Below are positions 18,880 through 27,028 of a stretch of 64,000 nucleotides of DNA, in pieces (within the stretch, counting starts at the first letter, position 1; each line of letters opens with the position of its first letter). The DNA is from Barnesiella sp. (GTDB lineage Bacteria; Bacteroidota; Bacteroidia; Bacteroidales; Muribaculaceae). Both the position numbers and the translations under genes were made by a program. The DNA is taken from contig JAAVEW010000019.1 of the NCBI GenBank assembly GCA_014801075.1, positions 10,006 through 74,005 of the forward strand, read 5' to 3'. The notes beneath the pieces are model-generated. The model did not search any database. It was not told where the DNA came from and was given only the letters and a program-made list of their open reading frames with translations.

Positions 18880-20366
18880 AACTGTATTTTCTTGATTAAA
18901 TTATTAATTTTGATTATATACATACCTTTTTTCAGATTCCTAATACTGTGCTCGTAGCCATTATAGACGATTTTTCCCGATATATCGAATATTTCCACAA
19001 AGGCCGTATCTGCAATACCGGTAATAATTATTTCGTCGTCCTTTATTTGTATTATTGTATCAGAATCTACACAGATGTCATCAATACCACTAAAGTCATA
19101 CTCCTCTATATCCCAGAAATTTCTCCAAGGGTCAACTTTTTCATATAAACTTAGAGTTCCGATTGGAATATATAAAGTTGTATTAATATACTGGTTGTCA
19201 CTGAAGGAACAATCACATTTTATAGGTGTGGAATGCATACAATATAATTCCTTTAACTTATTGCAGGCGTAAAAAGCACCACTTCCAATTGAAGTCACGG
19301 AGTTGGGGATAGAGACAGAGGTCAATCCACTGCAGGCGTAAAAAGTATTACTTCCAATCGAAGTCACGGAGTTTGGGATAGAGACAGAGGTCAATCGACT
19401 GCAGAAGGAAAAAGTATAATCTCCAATCGAAGTCACGGAGTTGGGGATAGAGACGGAGGTCAACCCACTACAGCCTGAAAAAGCATAATCTCCAATTGAA
19501 GTCACGGAGTTGGGGATAGAGACAGAGGTTAACCCACTACAGCCTGAAAAAACATAATCTCCAATCGAAGTCACGGAGTTGGGGATAGAGACAGAGGTCA
19601 CCCCGCTGCAGTCTGAAAAAGCATAATCTTCAATCGAAGTCACGGAGTTGGGGATTATATATAGAGAGGAACTATAACTGGCCGGACAACTAATAAGTAT
19701 CGTTTTGTCTACCGAGTATAACACTCCGTTAATAGAGCAATAATATTTGTTTTCTGTGTCGACTGTTATATCTGTCAGGTTAGTACATTTTGCAAAAGCA
19801 GCCCGTCCAATCGAAGTCACGGAGTTGGGGATAAAGACAGAGGTCAAGCTGCTGCAGGAGTAAAAAGCAAAATCTCCAATCGAAGTCACGGAGTTGGGAA
19901 TAGAGACAGAGGTCAAGTTATTGCAGTTGTAAAAAGCAGCCTGTCCAATCGAAGTCACGGAGTTGGAGATAGAGACAAAGTACAACCCACAGCTTTCAAA
20001 AGCATAATCTCCAATCGAAGTCACGGAGTTGGGAATAGAGACAGAGGTCAACTTATTGCAGAAGTGAAAAGCATAATCCCCAATCGAAGTCACGGAGTTA
20101 GGGATAGAGACAGTGCTCAAGCCACTGCAGTCGTAAAAAGCCTTATTTCCAATACGAATAACTGTATAAGTATAACCATTTCTAATTAGTTTTTTGGGGA
20201 TCGTAATATTCCCTTTATAACTTCCCATAGTTAACTCTATTGTTCTGTCAGTTTCAGAGATAATATTATAATTTAAACCGTCAATAGAGAAGTCGACTGC
20301 TTTAGCTCTTATACACGGAAATAGTATGACGAGTAATAAAATGATTTTTATTAGATTATTTTTCAT
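18876..20366 (-). CDS. BspA-like leucine-rich-repeat surface protein
   Basis: A 496-residue secreted protein. Signal peptide of about 23 residues (LIKIILLLVILFPCIRAKA). An N-terminal beta domain (to about 75) is followed by 11-12 LRR_5/BspA repeats of 23 residues with the core SIPNSVTSIGDYAF, interrupted once by a non-repeat segment (about 205-240). The last ~65 residues (VEIFDISGKIVYNG .. LKKGMYIIKINN .. KKIQL) resemble a type IX secretion (T9SS type A) sorting domain, implying export to the cell surface. BspA-type repeats mediate adhesion in other Bacteroidetes. AT-rich compared with neighbours. It lies between the 82-residue gene (5 bp upstream) and the HEPN-like gene (4-bp overlap). Confidence 0.88.
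   Translation of the reverse strand: MKNNLIKIILLLVILFPCIRAKAVDFSIDGLNYNIISETDRTIELTMGSYKGNITIPKKLIRNGYTYTVIRIGNKAFYDCSGLSTVSIPNSVTSIGDYAFHFCNKLTSVSIPNSVTSIGDYAFESCGLYFVSISNSVTSIGQAAFYNCNNLTSVSIPNSVTSIGDFAFYSCSSLTSVFIPNSVTSIGRAAFAKCTNLTDITVDTENKYYCSINGVLYSVDKTILISCPASYSSSLYIIPNSVTSIEDYAFSDCSGVTSVSIPNSVTSIGDYVFSGCSGLTSVSIPNSVTSIGDYAFSGCSGLTSVSIPNSVTSIGDYTFSFCSRLTSVSIPNSVTSIGSNTFYACSGLTSVSIPNSVTSIGSGAFYACNKLKELYCMHSTPIKCDCSFSDNQYINTTLYIPIGTLSLYEKVDPWRNFWDIEEYDFSGIDDICVDSDTIIQIKDDEIIITGIADTAFVEIFDISGKIVYNGYEHSIRNLKKGMYIIKINNLIKKIQL
19280..20160. repeat. 69-bp tandem repeats coding for LRRs
   Basis: Eleven or so near-identical 69-bp units within the LRR gene, each with the plus-strand core GAAGTCACGGAGTTGGGGAT. 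Conservation at DNA level (including synonymous positions) suggests recent duplication or gene conversion. A non-repetitive stretch at about 19650-19790 splits the array into two blocks. Confidence 0.85.
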
Positions 20367-20371
20367 AATTA

Positions 20372-20620
20372 TTATTTTTTTGATGTTCTGCTTAGATATG
20401 ATTTGAGAGCATTTTTAATATGTTTATCGGGGTGTTGCATCGGATGTGATTTTCCCGGTTTAGTTTGTAGTTCCTCTTTCATGTACTTGTTCCAACATTT
20501 TCTATAATCTGCCGGATAAGTAGCAATAAATTTTTCGAGGAAATCTTTCTCGGAATAATCTTCTGGCAACAGAGAGATTATGTTTTGGACTTTAGAGTCC
20601 ACTTTAAGAATTACACTCAT
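20372..20620 (-). CDS. small conserved-looking protein of the islet
   Basis: An 82-residue basic protein starting MSVILKVDSKVQNIISLL; a TTG two codons upstream would add two residues, and the ATG is preferred. It holds an acidic helix (EDYSEKDFLEKFIATYP) and a KPGKSHPMQHP segment followed by a basic helix. I recognise a general likeness to small Bacteroidales proteins of unknown role but cannot name a family. It is first in the three-gene minus-strand set, 5 bp before the LRR gene. Its upstream gap holds the structured-RNA locus. Confidence 0.6.
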   Translation of the reverse strand: MSVILKVDSKVQNIISLLPEDYSEKDFLEKFIATYPADYRKCWNKYMKEELQTKPGKSHPMQHPDKHIKNALKSYLSRTSKK

Positions 20621-20780
20621 AGTCAAATAATTCCGTTGAATCTCTAAAACTCCTAATAACTCTTAATAAATGTGAAATTTAATTGATAAAAAATTTGAAT
20701 GTCAGATTGCATGTTAGTTTTACTCATAGTGCTTAATTTTGTGTTTCTCATCCCCCTTTGAAACGATTATTATTAGATAT

Positions 20781-21050
20781 AAAAAAGGTGTGAGGATTGT
20801 ATTCAGTCTTATCTTGTTACCAGGTCTTGGCGTACCTTTCTCGTAGATAAGACAATAGCCCCACACCGATAAAGCTATATAATCTGTCACGTCACGACAG
20901 GATATAAGCTATCAATGCAGGTGCCATTGCTAATCTTACCCTCACGAGAATTTCAAACCGCCAAGTTTGGTAACAGAAGATAAAATTTCAATAACACCTT
21001 TTAGAAAAAATGTATGATTACAAGACTCCAACTCTTTGGAAATCGTAATC
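20781..21050 (-). ncRNA. candidate structured RNA, about 270 nt
   Basis: The gap 20621-21191 has no ORF but holds a highly structured minus-strand segment. In order: hairpin GATTAC/GTAATC (21050-21016); hairpin closed by GGTGTTATTG/CAATGGCACC (20998-20920); hairpin around CTGTC/GACAG (about 20915-20868); hairpin closed by GGTGTGGGG/CCTCACACC with inner GTCTTATCT/AGATAAGAC (20867-20787), then six T residues at 20786-20781. Several mismatches are G-U pairs only in the minus-strand RNA (C-A if read on plus), which favours that strand. A TAnnTTTG element sits at 21063-21056. Could be a trans-acting RNA (6S-like long hairpin is one option) or a leader with terminator for the islet genes. Confidence 0.6.
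20783..21002. repeat. giant imperfect palindrome (two 106-bp inverted arms)
   Basis: The segment is symmetric about 20892. Arm pairs: GGTGT 20787-20791 with ACACC 20994-20998; TTATCTT 20809-20815 with AAGATAA 20977-20983; GTTACCA 20816-20822 with TGGTAAC 20968-20974; CTTGGCG 20826-20832 with CGCCAAG 20959-20965; TTCTCGT 20838-20844 with ACGAGAA 20944-20950; CTGTC 20884-20888 with GACAG 20896-20900. The central loop is 7 bases. Each arm also folds on itself. Confidence 0.8.
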
Positions 21051-21055
21051 GGCTA

Positions 21056-21063
21056 CAAATTTA
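21056..21063 (-). promoter_or_regulatory. -7 element of candidate RNA
   Basis: Minus-strand TAAATTTG, with the predicted start about 6 bases downstream, at the foot of the first hairpin. A TTTG lies 25 bp further upstream (21092-21089), slightly beyond the usual spacing. Confidence 0.4.
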
Positions 21064-21191
21064 CCAAAAAATGTTATAGTAGGGGCTACAAATGCTATAA
21101 AAAATATTATTTTCAAAAAATAACGAGATAGAGAGTTTGCAAAACCAATCAAGGATTCGGATATATCTACGCAATCTCACCTTAAAGATTA

Positions 21192-21274
21192 ATTTGCACA
21201 AAAAAAAGACCTGCCAAGAGCGTTATTGCTCCCCCGGGCAGGTCTTGCAAGCTGTAGAGTCGGGTATGTCTTTA
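21192..21274 (-). repeat. direct repeat copy B, includes terminator of pfp
   Basis: Near-identical to 18352-18435. The stem AAGACCTGCC (21206-21215) / GGCAGGTCTT (21237-21246) is followed on the minus strand by eight T residues. It lies 65 bp after the pfp stop, so it probably is the original pfp terminator, copy A being its duplicate on the far side of the islet. Confidence 0.88.
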
Positions 21275-21281
21275 TACCGTC

Positions 21282-21325
21282 ATCGGTGATGTACTGCCGC
21301 GTTATATTGCGGCGGAGTCACCGAT
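21282..21325. terminator. second hairpin downstream of pfp
   Basis: Stem ATCGGTGA (21282-21289) / TCACCGAT (21318-21325) with inner GCCGC/GCGGC, followed on the plus strand by TTTT. It may block transcription entering pfp from the islet side, or stabilise the pfp 3' end. Confidence 0.55.
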
Positions 21326-21339
21326 TTTTAGTGACAGTA

Positions 21340-22989
21340 TTAATAGTTTTTGTGCTCGTATTTGAGAGTGAGGGTGGGCTGGTCGCACACTTCGCTCGGT
21401 CCGAAGTACTGGATGGGACCGGGGTAGATGTAGCAAGTGTTGTAAGCCCAGTCGTCACGCATTGAAGCGAACTTCTGGAAGGGTGCACCGTCGAGGCGTA
21501 CGAGAGCCTTTTGGATAACGGGCTTCATTTCGCCGTGACGACGTTCCATGTTCATCATCATGGTTACGGGGATACCACCGGGAATCCACTGAACGGCGGG
21601 TTTGGTGAGCTGGCGAACTGACGACAGATAACCTGTTACGCCTGCGTTGATAAGGCAAGCGGCGTTGAAACCGAGTGCGTAGCAGTAGTCGGCATCGAAG
21701 TTTGAGGGATCGGCGCAACGACCTTCGTAGCCGAAGAAGTGGTGGAGGGGAGAGAACTTACCGTTGTAGTTGCCTTCCTTAGCCATTTCTTTGAGACGTT
21801 TGCCTACCATTTCGCTGAGAAGTTTCTCAGTTTCGATGAGCGATACCTGTACGTTGCCGTGGGGGTCGCGGTCGAGTGAGAGCTGACGTGCAACGCCAAC
21901 GGGGAGCGAAGCGTAGATAGCAGCGTTCTCGGCTGAGAGGTGGTCGATGATGTACTGACGCTGTGCGCTTGCTTCAACGGCTGCAAACTCTTCGGCGTTC
22001 TTGGCGAGGAGGTCGTTGAGCTCGGCGATAAGTTTCTTAACGGCGGGGATGAACTCGATGAGACCTTCGGGAATGAGGACAGTACCGAAGTTGTTGCCGC
22101 GGTTAGCGCGTTCGGCCACGATGTCAGCGATGTAGTTTACAACATCGTCGAGCGACATGTTCTTTGCTTCAACCTCTTCCGAGATGATGCAGATGTTGGG
22201 CTGAGTCTGGAGTGCGCATTCGAGAGCGATGTGTGAAGCCGAGCGGCCCATCAGTTTGATGAAGTGCCAGTATTTCTTGGCTGAGTTACAGTCGCGCTGG
22301 ATGTTACCGATTACCTCAGAGTAAACTTTGGTTGCAGTGTCAAAACCGAATGAAGTTTCGATAACGTCGTTCTTGAGGTCACCGTCGATAGTCTTGGGGC
22401 AACCGATTACCTGTACGCTGGCACCGATTTCCTTGTAGTATTCGGCGAGGATAGCGGCGTTGGTGTTGGAGTCGTCACCACCGATGATTACGAGTGCGGT
22501 GATGTTGAGCTCGCGGAGGATTTCAAGACCTTTGTCAAACTGCTCTTTCTTTTCGAGTTTGGTACGGCCTGAACCGATGATGTCGAAACCGCCGGTGTTG
22601 CGGAATTCGTCGATGATTTCGGAAGTGAGCTCTACATACTGATGGTCAACGAGACCGCCGGGGCCCATGAGGAAACCGTAGAGACGGCTGTCACGGTTGA
22701 TTTTCTTGATACCGTCGAACAGACCTGAGATTACATTGTGTCCGCCGGGTGCCTGGCCGCCTGAGAGGATTACACCTACATTGACGGGCTTACAGGGAGT
22801 GGGGTTGGCGTCCTTCTCAAATTTGAGTTCGGGAAGACCGTAAGTATTGGGGAAAAGTTTTTTGATTTCTTCCTGGTCGGCTACCGAGTTGGTGGGCTGA
22901 CCTTCAACTGCTTTGACCGCACCGGTCAATACTATGGGCAACTTGGGCTGGTAAGTTGCACGAGCTTTCTGCAGAGCGCTTTTTTCCAT
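21340..22989 (-). CDS. pfp: PPi-dependent 6-phosphofructokinase
   Basis: Reversible phosphorylation of fructose 6-phosphate with pyrophosphate, the standard phosphofructokinase of Bacteroidales glycolysis. The 549-residue protein is of the long PFP class: [13 protein letters not shown] at 78-90, [10 protein letters not shown] with Asp in the GGDD motif (170-173) that marks PPi rather than ATP use, and PKTIDGDL at 198-205 with the catalytic aspartates. [19 protein letters not shown] fits the substrate-binding helix. It is monocistronic with promoter upstream and two hairpins downstream, one of them duplicated across the islet. Confidence 0.96.
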   Translation of the reverse strand: MEKSALQKARATYQPKLPIVLTGAVKAVEGQPTNSVADQEEIKKLFPNTYGLPELKFEKDANPTPCKPVNVGVILSGGQAPGGHNVISGLFDGIKKINRDSRLYGFLMGPGGLVDHQYVELTSEIIDEFRNTGGFDIIGSGRTKLEKKEQFDKGLEILRELNITALVIIGGDDSNTNAAILAEYYKEIGASVQVIGCPKTIDGDLKNDVIETSFGFDTATKVYSEVIGNIQRDCNSAKKYWHFIKLMGRSASHIALECALQTQPNICIISEEVEAKNMSLDDVVNYIADIVAERANRGNNFGTVLIPEGLIEFIPAVKKLIAELNDLLAKNAEEFAAVEASAQRQYIIDHLSAENAAIYASLPVGVARQLSLDRDPHGNVQVSLIETEKLLSEMVGKRLKEMAKEGNYNGKFSPLHHFFGYEGRCADPSNFDADYCYALGFNAACLINAGVTGYLSSVRQLTKPAVQWIPGGIPVTMMMNMERRHGEMKPVIQKALVRLDGAPFQKFASMRDDWAYNTCYIYPGPIQYFGPSEVCDQPTLTLKYEHKNY

Positions 22990-23035
22990 GTTTTATTTTT
23001 TGAAAGTTAGAAATATTTTCGTTGGAAACTTTCCA

Positions 23036-23043
23036 CAAAGTTA
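23036..23043 (-). promoter_or_regulatory. -7 element of pfp
   Basis: Minus-strand TAACTTTG, 47 bp upstream of the pfp ATG. No TTG at the expected -33 site. Confidence 0.45.
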
Positions 23044-23094
23044 CAAATAAATTAATTAACCGAGGCTAATCCGCAGCGGTTTTTTAACAAAATA

Positions 23095-23132
23095 CGGATA
23101 ATATTTTTATAAAATCCCGGTAATATTTTTAT
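23095..23132. repeat. imperfect direct repeat after M16-like gene
   Basis: CGGATAATATTTTTAT (23095-23110) and CCGGTAATATTTTTAT (23117-23132) match at 14 of 16 positions. The pair lies just downstream of the M16-like gene's stop. Confidence 0.6.
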
Positions 23133-23153
23133 CGGTTGCCGTAGTTTGAGGTT

Positions 23154-24464
23154 TTACTCGCCGGCTGCGGCGCTCTCGGCCGTCGGACGTGCTATCGAAA
23201 TAATCATGCGCTGCGGGTCGAGATATTTCTGCGCAAGTTCCATGATTTGATTGGATGATAGCGATTTGATGGCTTCGAGCTGACGGTTGAAGTAGTCGTC
23301 GGGAGTGCCGGTATGGAAGTGGGATATATGGTGGTCCATAATCGAGAACGGCGTGTCGAGGATGGCCGCGAGTGAACTCATGGCGTTGTTGCGCACTATG
23401 GCAAGTTCCTCCTCGTCCATCGGTTCTTCGCGTAGTCGGTTGAGCTCGTGGCGTATCTCGCTGATGACGGAGTCGACATATTGCGGCGCGGTGTTGGTCA
23501 TGATGGATACCACGCCCCCTTCGCGGTAGCCGAGCAGATTGCCGTTGATGCCGTAGGTGTAGCCCTTGTCCTCTCTGATATTGGCCATGAGGCGCGAACC
23601 GAAATATCCGCCGAGCGCCATAACGACGAGTCGGAGCGGGATGTAATCGGGGTGGCTTCGGTCAATCGCGGGAATGGAAACGGCAAGCGCGGCCTGGTGC
23701 TCGCTGTCGACGTTGCATGTTGCTACCGTGCCTGCTGCTACGGGGCGCATCGGGAGTATGTTCTGCGCGGGGTGCGAACTGTCGGCGAACTCAAACTCGC
23801 TGAAAAATTCTATTATCTCCGGCAGTAAATCCGTGATTTCCCCAGTGACGAACACTCGTGGCGCGGTGGAGAATGCTTGCTTGTAGGCCGCACGCACATC
23901 GTCGGTTGTCAATGACTCTATCTCCTCGGCGTTGAGTATGCGGCTCATGGGATGGTTCTCACCGAACACATTTTTTTTGTCAATCTGCGCGGCCATGTAG
24001 CCGACGTTTTTCTGCGACAGCAGGTAGCGGGCCTTGTGCTTGTCGCGTAATGTCGCGAACTCCTTTTCGGGGAATGCAGGTGAGGTAAGTATCTCCTTGA
24101 GCAGCGGGAGCAGGTTGACGGTCGACTTGTTGAGCGACCACAGACTTACCGTTGTGTCGTGCGACCCGGCGTCACACTTGAGCCACGCGCCGTGAAAGTC
24201 GAGCGTTTCCGACACTTGGCTTCCGGTATATGACTCGGTGCCCTCACGCAGCAGTTGGGCGGCGAGCGACAAGGCGTCGGGGATGACGGCCTCCATCAAG
24301 CCTGATGCATAGCTGACGGTAATGCGGTTGAGCGGCTGGTCACCGGCGTTGAGCGCATAAAGCTCAATGCCGTTAGGCAATTTGGTAAGAGTGGGCTCAG
24401 GCATGCGAAGCGTGTCAAACGCTCTCACTGCCGGTTCCTTCGTGCGGTCGGGATGCTGTGTCAT
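23154..24464 (-). CDS. M16-family peptidase-like protein lacking HxxEH
   Basis: A 436-residue M16 (insulinase-like) protein with both half-domains: the N-terminal part (NGIELYALNAGDQPLNRITVSY .. GLMEA) and the C-terminal part with GGYFGSRLMANIREDKGYTYG, the substrate-contact motif. In active M16 enzymes HxxEH sits in the first helix; here the aligned segment reads SLAAQLLREGTES, without either zinc histidine or the catalytic Glu. It therefore resembles the non-catalytic partner of M16B heterodimers, but no active partner lies beside it. No signal peptide, so probably cytoplasmic. It overlaps kdsB by 4 bp (ATGA). Confidence 0.85.
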   Translation of the reverse strand: MTQHPDRTKEPAVRAFDTLRMPEPTLTKLPNGIELYALNAGDQPLNRITVSYASGLMEAVIPDALSLAAQLLREGTESYTGSQVSETLDFHGAWLKCDAGSHDTTVSLWSLNKSTVNLLPLLKEILTSPAFPEKEFATLRDKHKARYLLSQKNVGYMAAQIDKKNVFGENHPMSRILNAEEIESLTTDDVRAAYKQAFSTAPRVFVTGEITDLLPEIIEFFSEFEFADSSHPAQNILPMRPVAAGTVATCNVDSEHQAALAVSIPAIDRSHPDYIPLRLVVMALGGYFGSRLMANIREDKGYTYGINGNLLGYREGGVVSIMTNTAPQYVDSVISEIRHELNRLREEPMDEEELAIVRNNAMSSLAAILDTPFSIMDHHISHFHTGTPDDYFNRQLEAIKSLSSNQIMELAQKYLDPQRMIISIARPTAESAAAGE

Positions 24465-25252
24465 TGCTCTGCGTCGGGGTCTAAGTCGAGAAGATTGTTT
24501 TCGGTGGCAAACTTGATAGCAGCCTCGAGGTCATCGCGGGTGTCGATACCGATTGTCGGGTGGGCTGTGATGGCCACTTTTATCTTGTAGCCGTTGTCAA
24601 GCCAGCGGAGCTGTTCCAGTGACTCTGCAATCTCGTGGCCCGAGCGGGGGAGTGCTGTAACCTCGGAGAGTACGTTGCGGCGATAGGCATATACTCCTAC
24701 GTGGGAATAGAAATCGGTCTTGAATAGCCACTCGTCACGTTCCGCGCCTCTCACGTAGGGGATTACCGAGCGTGAGAAGTAAAGAGCATCCATATTGTTG
24801 CCGAATACTACCTTGACGAGGTTGGGGTCGAAGAGCACGTCAGCTCCCTTTTCGGGGTCGAATCGACGGGCGAGTGTCGCAATATCAGTGGCTTCGTCGT
24901 CGAAGCATGCTTTGAGTGCGGTAATCTGTTCGGGATTGATGAAAGGCTCGTCGCCCTGCACGTTGATGATGACATCGGCCGTGCAACCGATTTTGGCTAC
25001 GGCCTCGTTGATGCGGTCGGTGCCGCTGGGGTGGGAGGGCGATGTCATTACCACCTGTATGCCGCAACGTTCACACTCCTCAAATATGCGTTCGTCGTCA
25101 GTGGCTACCCACACGTCGTCGACAGCTTTCTTAACCTGGTGATACACACGGCTGACCATCGTGTGGTTGCCGATTTTGACAAGGGGTTTGCCGGGGAAAC
25201 GGGTCGACGCGTAGCGCGCCGGTATGATTGCTGTAAATTTCAAATTATTCAT
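24461..25252 (-). CDS. kdsB: CMP-KDO synthetase
   Basis: Activates KDO to CMP-KDO for lipid A core assembly. The 263-residue protein begins FTAIIPARYASTRFPGKPL, the nucleotidyltransferase signature, and contains GTDRINEA, NVQGDEPFI and YFSRSVIPYVR, all typical of KdsB. Translationally coupled on both sides (4-bp overlaps with the flippase-like gene upstream and the M16-like gene downstream). The KDO synthase kdsA is encoded 33 kb away in this window. Confidence 0.95.
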   Translation of the reverse strand: MNNLKFTAIIPARYASTRFPGKPLVKIGNHTMVSRVYHQVKKAVDDVWVATDDERIFEECERCGIQVVMTSPSHPSGTDRINEAVAKIGCTADVIINVQGDEPFINPEQITALKACFDDEATDIATLARRFDPEKGADVLFDPNLVKVVFGNNMDALYFSRSVIPYVRGAERDEWLFKTDFYSHVGVYAYRRNVLSEVTALPRSGHEIAESLEQLRWLDNGYKIKVAITAHPTIGIDTRDDLEAAIKFATENNLLDLDPDAEQ

Positions 25253-26262
25253 TTCTTTTTAATAAACGTTGGTATCATGCAAATTCCAATGAGCAAATAT
25301 ACATAATATGTGAATATTCGCCAAACAATTGCGAGAACCATCAGCATCGGACCGAATACTATATCGGCATAATAGGTCTTGAACAGCATCTCGCTGACCC
25401 CGCTTCCTCCGGGTGTGGGTGTGAACGTCAGCAACGCCCACACTATGAACTGGCGCCCGAGCACCGTTATCTGGTCGGCCTCCGGAATGAAGGCGAACAT
25501 GAGGGCGTTGACGACGGCAAATCGCGATAGCCACGACACGATTGTGGCCGCTACGGGGGCAGCCCACCATCGGAGCGACTTGCCGCGCAGTTCGGCCGAC
25601 GTGGTCATAAGACTTTCGTTGAGTTCGTCGATCGATTTTTTCCATCGGCGCAATATCGGTAGGGAGAATATTTTGGACAGAACGGCTGCTATCGTGCGAG
25701 GCGAACGGAATATGCCTATATAAAGAACAATGGCAATAAGGCTTATCACGCCGTAGACAACCCAGAAGAGCACCTGCAGGTCGTGGGCGGCAGCTCCCTG
25801 CGCGAAGCCGAACAGCCGTTCGGGCGAGATAAAAAGAAACAGCAGGGGGCAGAAGAGTAGGAAGAATCCCTCGTCGAGCATCAGCGTTGTAAGCGTTATT
25901 GCCGTGGCGCGACCGAGTTTGATTCCCTCCCTGTTCATGAACACCATTGACAGCGCGCTCCCCCCGACCGAAGTGGGGGTGATGGCCGAGGTAAACTCGC
26001 ACAGCATCGTGACTTTTGCCGACGATTTCCATGAAAGCCGCATGTCGCTTAACGAGCGGAATCGCCACGCAAGACCGAAGTCGCGGCCAAACAGTGCGAC
26101 GAATGCCAGTGCCAGTCCTGCAGCTGCGGTGGGCGTCAGCTTGATTGCGCGCAGGGTGTCGATGTTAAATTCGCGACCGAATAGCCACACAACCACACCT
26201 ATCCCAATCGCTACCGGAATAATTATTTTAAGTAAAAGGCCGCTTCGGCTCTCTGTCGCCAT
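25249..26262 (-). CDS. YbhN/LPG-synthase-TM-type membrane protein
   Basis: A 337-residue inner-membrane protein with about eight hydrophobic segments, in the UPF0104/lysylphosphatidylglycerol-synthase transmembrane family. Motifs: ITPTSVGGSALSMVFMNREG and WALLTFTPTPGGSGVSEML, the duplicated P-x-x-x-G-G-x family signature. No aminoacyl-transferase domain, so it is not an LPG synthase; relatives are proposed lipid flippases. It sits between a ThiE-like gene (35 bp upstream) and kdsB (4-bp overlap), so an envelope-lipid role is plausible. Confidence 0.85.
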   Translation of the reverse strand: MATESRSGLLLKIIIPVAIGIGVVVWLFGREFNIDTLRAIKLTPTAAAGLALAFVALFGRDFGLAWRFRSLSDMRLSWKSSAKVTMLCEFTSAITPTSVGGSALSMVFMNREGIKLGRATAITLTTLMLDEGFFLLFCPLLFLFISPERLFGFAQGAAAHDLQVLFWVVYGVISLIAIVLYIGIFRSPRTIAAVLSKIFSLPILRRWKKSIDELNESLMTTSAELRGKSLRWWAAPVAATIVSWLSRFAVVNALMFAFIPEADQITVLGRQFIVWALLTFTPTPGGSGVSEMLFKTYYADIVFGPMLMVLAIVWRIFTYYVYLLIGICMIPTFIKKK

Positions 26263-26297
26263 CGTTGATACGTGTTATTGGAGTTGTAAAATGTTCA

Positions 26298-26885
26298 CTA
26301 TTGTCCGAGCGCTGCGAGTATCTCTCTTGTGGCAGCAACGGGGTCGGGGGCGTCGACAATTTGGCTGCTCACCGCAAAACCGTTTACGCCGACAGCCTGC
26401 AACGCTTTCATCTCGTCGGCCGACATGTTGCCGCGTGCCACGATGTGGATTTCAAATCCGTCATTGCGCACCTCTTTGGCTATCTCTGCAATGCGGGCGA
26501 TTGATTGTTCGCCGTCGAAGTCAAGGACAGCGTAGTCGATGTCTTTACCTTTGAGTGCGAGAATGTCGGCCGCTGTCTCCGCATCCACGCCGATTACGGC
26601 GTGCGGTCCGAGCAGTTCGCGGGCCTCGGCGGCATTCATGTCACCCTTTTTCAGGTGCACGCCATGGATACGCATCTCCTTGGCAAGTTCTACATCGCTG
26701 TCAACCACGAGGAATACTTCATTCTCCTCGCAAAGTGGCTGTATCTCGGCAAGCGCTTCCTTCATCGAAACGCCCTCGGGAAGCGATGCTGACACTTGAA
26801 TCCACATGCAACCACCCTCAATAGCCATCTGTGCCTCCTCGGCAACGCTATATTTTTCCGATTTTAAAGTAATAAACTGAAGCAT
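26298..26885 (-). CDS. ThiE-like TIM-barrel protein, degenerate
   Basis: A 195-residue protein starting MLQFITLKSEKYSVAEEAQMAIEGG, with the thiamine-phosphate-synthase fold pattern (GCMWIQV .. VDSDVELAKEMRIHGVHLKKGD .. VIGVDAET). In ThiE the first strand ends Q-x-R-x-K, which holds the pyrophosphate substrate; here it reads IQVSAS. The usual GP.f.T.tK loop is also absent (YAVLDFDG). So it may have lost TMP synthase activity or use another substrate. A longer frame to 27044 was rejected: it runs through the tandem repeats and lacks homology. It appears to head the flippase-like/kdsB/M16 operon. Confidence 0.65.
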   Translation of the reverse strand: MLQFITLKSEKYSVAEEAQMAIEGGCMWIQVSASLPEGVSMKEALAEIQPLCEENEVFLVVDSDVELAKEMRIHGVHLKKGDMNAAEARELLGPHAVIGVDAETAADILALKGKDIDYAVLDFDGEQSIARIAEIAKEVRNDGFEIHIVARGNMSADEMKALQAVGVNGFAVSSQIVDAPDPVAATREILAALGQ

Positions 26886-26958
26886 ATATATTGTAATTTT
26901 ATTTGTTATTAGTTTCATTAAGGCGGAGTGGAGGGATACTTCCTCAATGTCTGAGTCT

Positions 26959-27028
26959 CGTGGCAGGAGGGGCGTGGCAGGAGGGGCGTGGCAGGAGGGG
27001 CGTGGCGGGGGTGTCGTGGCGGGGGTCT
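26959..27028 (+). repeat. 14-bp tandem repeat (5 units)
   Basis: Three identical units CGTGGCAGGAGGGG (26959-27000) followed by two variants CGTGGCGGGGGTGT and CGTGGCGGGGGTCT (27001-27028). A G-rich minisatellite upstream of the ThiE-like gene. Confidence 0.9.

Noticed and set aside
19280..20160. Regular repeats suggesting a CRISPR array
   Set aside because: The 69-bp periodicity is in frame and encodes BspA-type LRRs; there are no unique spacers and no cas genes.
26959..27028. 14-bp tandem units as a CRISPR or operator array
   Set aside because: Units are directly adjacent with no spacers, and no regulator gene is nearby.
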